Source: Edaphobacter sp. 12200R-103
GTDB taxonomy: Bacteria > Acidobacteriota > Terriglobia > Terriglobales > Acidobacteriaceae
NCBI RefSeq assembly: GCF_010093025.1
Contig: NZ_CP048114.1
Location: forward strand, 930,001 to 994,000
Length of the DNA stretch: 64,000 bases
Reading direction: 5' to 3'
The notes under the pieces are model-generated. The model saw only the letters and a list, made by a program, of their open reading frames with translations. It was not told where the DNA came from and made no database searches. The position numbers and the translations under genes are program-made. Shown here piece after piece: positions 60,145 through 64,000 of this stretch. Position 1 is the first letter of the stretch. The number at the start of each line of letters is the position of its first letter.

Positions 60145-60867
60145 CTAGAAGATCAGTGCCCGTTGAAGCAGCCGGACCAGGGCATTGGGCCGGTGCGTAT
60201 AGTCGGTGATAATTCCTTTGCCGCGTACCTGCAGTTCAAGGCTGGAGATAGCGGTTGAAAGGATCTGATTCTGCTGAGAGATGTCTTCCGGCCGGACGAC
60301 ACCGTGCAGCACAATCGTCTGTGTCTGCTGACTGAACTCCACCTGGCGCGCGGCCTCGATCACCAGCATGCCGTTGGGGAGAACCTCGATTACATGTCCG
60401 CCAAGCACCGTGCTCAGGCTGGAGTTGGTTGCGCTGGTCCCTTGTGCGTTCAGGCCAGCCCCTGAACTCTGATTTACAAGGTTCTGCAACGCATTCCCCG
60501 CATGTAATACTCCGAAGAGGCTCGAAACCTGCGAGCTTGCGTTGGAGGCCCGGGTGTTCTTCACTGTCCCGTCAGTCGAGGCTGCAAGGTTCTCGTCTAC
60601 GATCACAGAGATGAGGTCATGGGGACGCATGGCCCGCACATCCGCCATCATTCGCGTCAAACGTCCGCTATCCACCCAGATCGATCCTGGAGCGGCCTGC
60701 ACCGCCGAGTTCTCCGCGCGGACACGCGCCAGATAGGCATCCAGCGATGCCTCCGCCACATTGACCTTCGCATGAGATTGGTCTTTAGCCGATGGTTGCC
60801 CCATCAATACACTTGGCGAACTTCCCAGGACAAAAAGTCCCACGGCCGCGCTGACCAGAATCCTCAT
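60145..60867 (-). CDS. flgH: Flagellar L-ring protein without an evident lipobox
   Basis: 240 aa. The FlgH core is clear: MRPHDLISVIVDENLAASTD, GHVIEVLPNGMLVIEAARQV and QTIVLHGVVRPEDISQQNQI, GKGIITDYTHRPN. The N-terminal signal (MRILVSAAVGLFVLGSSPSV) has no cysteine, and there is none near the predicted cleavage site, whereas FlgH is normally a lipoprotein with LxGC. The ring may be anchored differently. The start overlaps flgA's stop (ATGA). Confidence 0.93.
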   Translation of the reverse strand: MRILVSAAVGLFVLGSSPSVLMGQPSAKDQSHAKVNVAEASLDAYLARVRAENSAVQAAPGSIWVDSGRLTRMMADVRAMRPHDLISVIVDENLAASTDGTVKNTRASNASSQVSSLFGVLHAGNALQNLVNQSSGAGLNAQGTSATNSSLSTVLGGHVIEVLPNGMLVIEAARQVEFSQQTQTIVLHGVVRPEDISQQNQILSTAISSLELQVRGKGIITDYTHRPNALVRLLQRALIF

Positions 60868-61403
60868 TGAAAGATCTCCACATTCCCGGGGCCACGAACG
60901 ATCCCGGTGACGGTCAGCGGCGGGCCTGATTCAAAGCCGGAATGTAACATCCGAATCCGTACGTGGCTGCCGATAATCCCGCTCTCTTCCGCGCGACCTG
61001 CAACCTCGATGCGGAGATTCGGCTGCTGCTGCCATGCTTGAACAAGATCACCGGCATGCACGACTGCCGCCTTCTGATCTCGGATGACAGCGTTCCCACG
61101 CGAGGTGCTCTCAGAGCGATCCGTCGCGGCAGAATCAACCGGTACAGCGAAGGTAGGTCGCTCCGGATGTCCGCAGATTGCAATAACTGCCCACTGCCGA
61201 TCCAGAACGGGATCGTAACGCATCGATTGCACCCTGTAGCCGTCCGCCTGTAATGGCATCTGTTTGGTGGCAACAGCACGCGTCATTCTGACGGCGAGCT
61301 GCGGAGTACTGGCGCATCCTATATCGAATGCCAATGCCGGCACGCACGCCAGTAGCGCGAGACAAAGCGAGAGGACACGGAGGGTGAAGAGCAGGGAAGT
61401 CAT
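60864..61403 (-). CDS. flgA: Flagellar P-ring assembly chaperone
   Basis: 179 aa from the ATG at 61403, after which a signal peptide (MTSLLFTLRVLSLCLALLAC) follows at once; the open frame to 61496 runs into flgG and is not used. The SAF-like C-terminal domain shows VVHAGDLVQAWQQQPNLRIE and GSHVRIRMLHSG, ending VTGIVRGPGNVEI. FlgA assists FlgI assembly in the periplasm. The N-terminal part is poorly conserved, as usual. Confidence 0.85.
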   Translation of the reverse strand: MTSLLFTLRVLSLCLALLACVPALAFDIGCASTPQLAVRMTRAVATKQMPLQADGYRVQSMRYDPVLDRQWAVIAICGHPERPTFAVPVDSAATDRSESTSRGNAVIRDQKAAVVHAGDLVQAWQQQPNLRIEVAGRAEESGIIGSHVRIRMLHSGFESGPPLTVTGIVRGPGNVEIFQ

Positions 61404-61410
61404 AGGGTTC

Positions 61411-62199
61411 CTACCGGACGAGGCCGTTGATCTGCGAGTACATATCGTCGGCAACATGCACCACCTTGGAGTTGCTCTCATAGGCGCGCTGCGCAAGGAT
61501 CATCTGGACAAACTCTGCGACGACATCCACGTTCGATCCTTCCAGGTAGCCCTGCTGCAGCGTTCCAATTCCCGTGTTGCCTCCGGGAACATCGGTGATC
61601 GGCACGCCGGAGGCGTCCGTCTGCAGGAAGAGGTTGCCGCCAATCGACTGCAGACCACCGGGGTTGGCGAAGGTCGCCAGTTGAATCGTCCCCAGTTGTG
61701 TCGGCGTCGCCTGTCCCGGAATTGTCGCCGACACGACGCCATACTGCGAGATCATCACATCTTTTGCGTTCGATGGAATCGAGATCGTCGGAATCACCGG
61801 ATCGCCGTCGGCTGTAACAAGCACGCCCTGATTTGTAGGATGAAAGTTACCCGCGCGCGTGTATGCGATCGTTCCATCCGGACGCTGCACCTGAAAAAAA
61901 CCGCTGCCCTGAATGGCGATGTCGTAGGTGTTCGAGGTCTGGTTGTAGTCTCCCTGCGTCATGATTACTTCGGTCGCTGCGGAGCGCGTTCCGAGGCCAA
62001 TCTGAAGACCGGCCGAGGTCGTCTGCTGCGTCTGCGGTGAGCCGGGAGTGATCATGTTCTGGTAGATCATGTCTTCGAACTGAAGCCGCCGTCTGCGAAA
62101 CCCCGCTGTCGCGGAGTTGGCGAGGTTGTTCGCCACCGTATCCAGATTCGCCTGCTGGGCACTCATTCCGCTGGCTGCTGTATAAAGCGCTCTGATCAT
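61411..62199 (-). CDS. flgG: Flagellar distal rod protein
   Basis: 262 aa, full length. MIRALYTAASGMSAQQANLD, TVANNLANSATAGFRR (rod family N-terminus), the extra FlgG stretch, YDIAIQGSGFFQVQRPDG, and the C-terminal NVDVVAEFVQMILAQRAYES are all present. It builds the distal rod. AGGAGAGGAATGCA precedes the ATG. It follows flgF by 23 bp. Confidence 0.96.
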   Translation of the reverse strand: MIRALYTAASGMSAQQANLDTVANNLANSATAGFRRRRLQFEDMIYQNMITPGSPQTQQTTSAGLQIGLGTRSAATEVIMTQGDYNQTSNTYDIAIQGSGFFQVQRPDGTIAYTRAGNFHPTNQGVLVTADGDPVIPTISIPSNAKDVMISQYGVVSATIPGQATPTQLGTIQLATFANPGGLQSIGGNLFLQTDASGVPITDVPGGNTGIGTLQQGYLEGSNVDVVAEFVQMILAQRAYESNSKVVHVADDMYSQINGLVR

Positions 62200-62222
62200 T
62201 GCATTCCTCTCCTTGGCTGAAG

Positions 62223-62978
62223 TCAGACGCGCGGAAGCTCTTCCGTCGCGGTCTTATCGAATTCATTGTTGAAGACACTCAGTGCCTTCTGCATCATCTC
62301 GGCCTGTCGCTGCACCAACACCAGCTGCATGGACCCGTGAACGGCATCCTGATTCGCTCCTTCAATCGCGCCCTGCTCGATGATCCCCTTTGCTGCAATC
62401 GGCTTTTCTGTTCCTGCTGCAAAACGGTTGGTTCCTTCCGCCATCAACGCATAGCGGTTTGCGAAGTCGAAGATCGCGACCCGGCCAACGATCGAGCTGC
62501 CCTCAGGCGTTGATACCGAAACACTTCCATCCGGCGAAATGTGAATGCTTCCGGTCGGAATTGTGATGGGCTGCAGCTTTGCGTCTAGCACGGTCTCTCC
62601 CGTATTTGTCTCAAGCACCCCTGTCGGGGATCGCCGGAAGGCACCGTCGCGTGTGTAGCGCACGCCATTGGTGGTCTTAATGCCGAAGAAGCCATCGCCC
62701 TGAATAGCAAGATCGAGAGGATTCCCGGTGGCGACAAGCTGGCCCTGTCCAAGGTCCAGGGCATTTCCGCCCAGGATCCCAAAGTCGTTTACGGTACGCC
62801 CTACCTGCGAATCGGAGGGCGATCCCGGTCGCAGACTGTCGACCAGAACTCCGCGAAAGAAGTCGCGCTGAGCGCGAAAGCCGTTCGTTCCCGCATTCGA
62901 CAGGTTGTTCGCTGCAGTGTCCAGTGCTTGCGTTCGCGCCATCAGGCCTGTGTAGGCCGCATAGAGTCCGCTGTCCAT
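62223..62978 (-). CDS. flgF: Flagellar proximal rod protein
   Basis: 251 aa. MDSGLYAAYTGLMARTQALD, TAANNLSNAGTNGFRAQRDF, LDLAIQGDGFFGIKTTNGVR and the C-terminal MQLVLVQRQAEMMQKALSVF identify a rod/hook-basal-body protein. Its smaller size and position before flgG favour FlgF. It is the first gene of the minus-strand operon flgF-flgG-flgA-flgH-flgI-flgJ and is divergent from the cheY-like gene. Confidence 0.9.
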   Translation of the reverse strand: MDSGLYAAYTGLMARTQALDTAANNLSNAGTNGFRAQRDFFRGVLVDSLRPGSPSDSQVGRTVNDFGILGGNALDLGQGQLVATGNPLDLAIQGDGFFGIKTTNGVRYTRDGAFRRSPTGVLETNTGETVLDAKLQPITIPTGSIHISPDGSVSVSTPEGSSIVGRVAIFDFANRYALMAEGTNRFAAGTEKPIAAKGIIEQGAIEGANQDAVHGSMQLVLVQRQAEMMQKALSVFNNEFDKTATEELPRV

Positions 62979-63108
62979 ACGAACTGCTCAAGCAGGTTCC
63001 GTGCCAAAGAGCGCACAGCTTCCGTTAGAGCAACTTAAGGTCGCTCCGCTCAAGCCTCGCGCAGCACAGCCGATGAGAGAGAAGAACAGCAGTCACTGTG
63101 GAGGGTAG

Positions 63109-63498
63109 GTGCGAGCGCTAATTATTGACGATTCATCGGTAATGCGGAAGGTCATCGAGAGGGCTTTGCGGCAGTCCGGTCTCGATCTTACCGAGGTGGT
63201 GGAGGCCTCGAACGGAGAGGAAGCTCTTGAAATTCTCCGCAAAGATGGGGGAAGTCCACAGAAGATAGGCCTCATTATCAGCGACATCAACATGCCAGTC
63301 ATGGACGGGCTTCAGTTTCTTGAAGCGCGGCGCGATCAGCAGCTTGCCGCTGGGGTTCCGGTGGTGATGATTACAACAGAGGGCAGCGAACCGTTCGTGC
63401 TCCGCGCCATCGCTGCCGGGGCACAGGGATACATCTGCAAGCCCTTTACAGCAGAACAGGTAAAGGCCCGGGTCGCACCGCTGATCGAGGCGGTCTAG
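63109..63498 (+). CDS. CheY-like chemotaxis response regulator
   Basis: 129 aa receiver. GTG start with GGAGG 6-7 bp upstream. Acidic pair in IIDDSSVMRKVIERALRQSG, phospho-acceptor Asp in IISDINMPVMDGLQFL, Thr in VMITTEGSEP, Lys in YICKPFTAEQVKA. The sequence is very close to motor-binding CheY proteins. It is divergent from the rod operon and directly followed by a CheX-like gene, which supports a role in switching the motor. Confidence 0.9.
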   Translation: MRALIIDDSSVMRKVIERALRQSGLDLTEVVEASNGEEALEILRKDGGSPQKIGLIISDINMPVMDGLQFLEARRDQQLAAGVPVVMITTEGSEPFVLRAIAAGAQGYICKPFTAEQVKARVAPLIEAV

Positions 63499-63499
63499 C

Positions 63500-63955
63500 A
63501 TGGCGGCGTGGCAAAATAAACAGCCTGAATGGATTGCAAGGCTGGATTCCGCGGTCTGCGAGGTCTTCGAGATGATGCTGGCCAGAAACTGCTCTCCCGC
63601 CGAGATTGCAGTTGCGATCGCTCCATGCATCTCGGCACGCATCCTGTTCTCAGGAGTGATCCATGGAGAGTGCGTCCTCTTTGCCAGCGAATCAGTGGCC
63701 CGCGTGACGGCAGAGGCTCTTCTCGGAATCCCTTCTGAGCCAGGGGATCCAATGGCGGGCGATGCCATCGGAGAGCTTTGCAATATGATCGCCGGCGGAT
63801 GGAAGAGCAAACTCGGATCGGACGAGGCCGGATGCGCCATCTCTCCGCCCAGTATCTCGACACACGATTCGCCCATCCATCTGGAAGCGCAGGAAGGCTT
63901 CCGTCGCTTCTACAGCTTCGAAGGCCATGTCTTTGGCGTCCACATGAACTTCTGA
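63500..63955 (+). CDS. CheX-like phospho-CheY phosphatase
   Basis: 151 aa. DAIGELCNMIAGGWKSKLG matches the catalytic E-x2-N helix of CheX/CheC/FliY phosphatases; only one such helix is present, as in CheX. FFSFEGxxFGVxM-like strands end the protein (RRFYSFEGHVFGVHMNF). It should remove phosphate from the CheY-like protein encoded 1 bp upstream. The start follows the cheY stop directly, so translation is coupled. Confidence 0.82.
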   Translation: MAAWQNKQPEWIARLDSAVCEVFEMMLARNCSPAEIAVAIAPCISARILFSGVIHGECVLFASESVARVTAEALLGIPSEPGDPMAGDAIGELCNMIAGGWKSKLGSDEAGCAISPPSISTHDSPIHLEAQEGFRRFYSFEGHVFGVHMNF

Positions 63956-63982
63956 ACAGAGAGAAGCTCTGCGTAAAAGAGA

Positions 63983-64000
63983 GGCGCTCCTAAGAGCGCC
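63983..64000 (+). terminator. Hairpin at the window end after the cheX-like gene
   Basis: A perfect 7-bp stem GGCGCTC-CTAA-GAGCGCC ends exactly at the window border, so any T-run cannot be seen. Confidence 0.6.

Noticed and set aside
61264..62040. 258-codon open frame antisense to flgG
   Set aside because: It is a shadow; the flagellar frames are unmistakable.
1..64000. CRISPR arrays, tRNA or rRNA genes
   Set aside because: No regularly spaced repeats and no recognisable RNA gene were found by reading.

Overview
The window looks like a chromosome segment from a Gram-negative, flagellated heterotroph. My best guess is Acidobacteriota, class Terriglobia. This is an inference from gene style: a HemQ-type coproheme decarboxylase in a didermic cell, P- and L-ring flagellar genes, a FecR protein with a Gly/Tyr-rich tail, DUF2306 and YceI proteins, and a Crp/Fnr regulator with an N-terminal cysteine motif. 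No rRNA or tRNA gene was recognised.

1-21.9 kb is an accessory stress island. Six genes for tandem (two-domain) universal stress proteins are intact. With them are a rubrerythrin, a zinc alcohol dehydrogenase, a MacA/MacB-like export system, a PAS histidine kinase, a single-domain receiver, a sigma-54 activator, a Crp/Fnr regulator and a DUF4010 membrane protein. Between them lie broken genes: a TrbB/CpaF-type ATPase, a haem-binding protein, a P-type ATPase, PEP synthase, phosphotransacetylase, a flavodoxin-fold quinone reductase, a polysaccharide deacetylase and a DUF4015 protein. Nine copies of the dyad GTGA-N6-TCAC lie in promoter regions of the intact genes. The resident Crp/Fnr protein keeps the SRETVxR recognition helix that reads GTGA half-sites. 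I propose a local Crp/Fnr-USP stress or low-oxygen regulon; this is the most interesting system in the window.

22-28.5 kb holds a YceI protein, a putative envelope protein and a type III polyketide locus (chalcone-synthase-like enzyme, SAM methyltransferase, FAD oxidoreductase, DUF2306 membrane protein), which suggests a phenolic or quinone lipid. 28.9-38 kb holds an OmpR-type two-component system, a His-rich exported protein and a CzcCBA-like heavy-metal efflux operon, with three gene remnants around them.

38-64 kb is ordinary, densely packed core genome: mutS-anmK-peptide-binding lipoprotein; the haem genes ccsA/hemX-like-hemA, hemC and hemD, with hemQ-nth on the other strand; a FecR protein; a PLP amino-acid decarboxylase; a three-gene sensory operon coupled to hemD; dedA; ino1; the rod/ring operon flgF-flgG-flgA-flgH-flgI-flgJ; and a divergent cheY-like/cheX-like pair. 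Many neighbours overlap by ATGA. By eye the first 21 kb has lower GC than this part.
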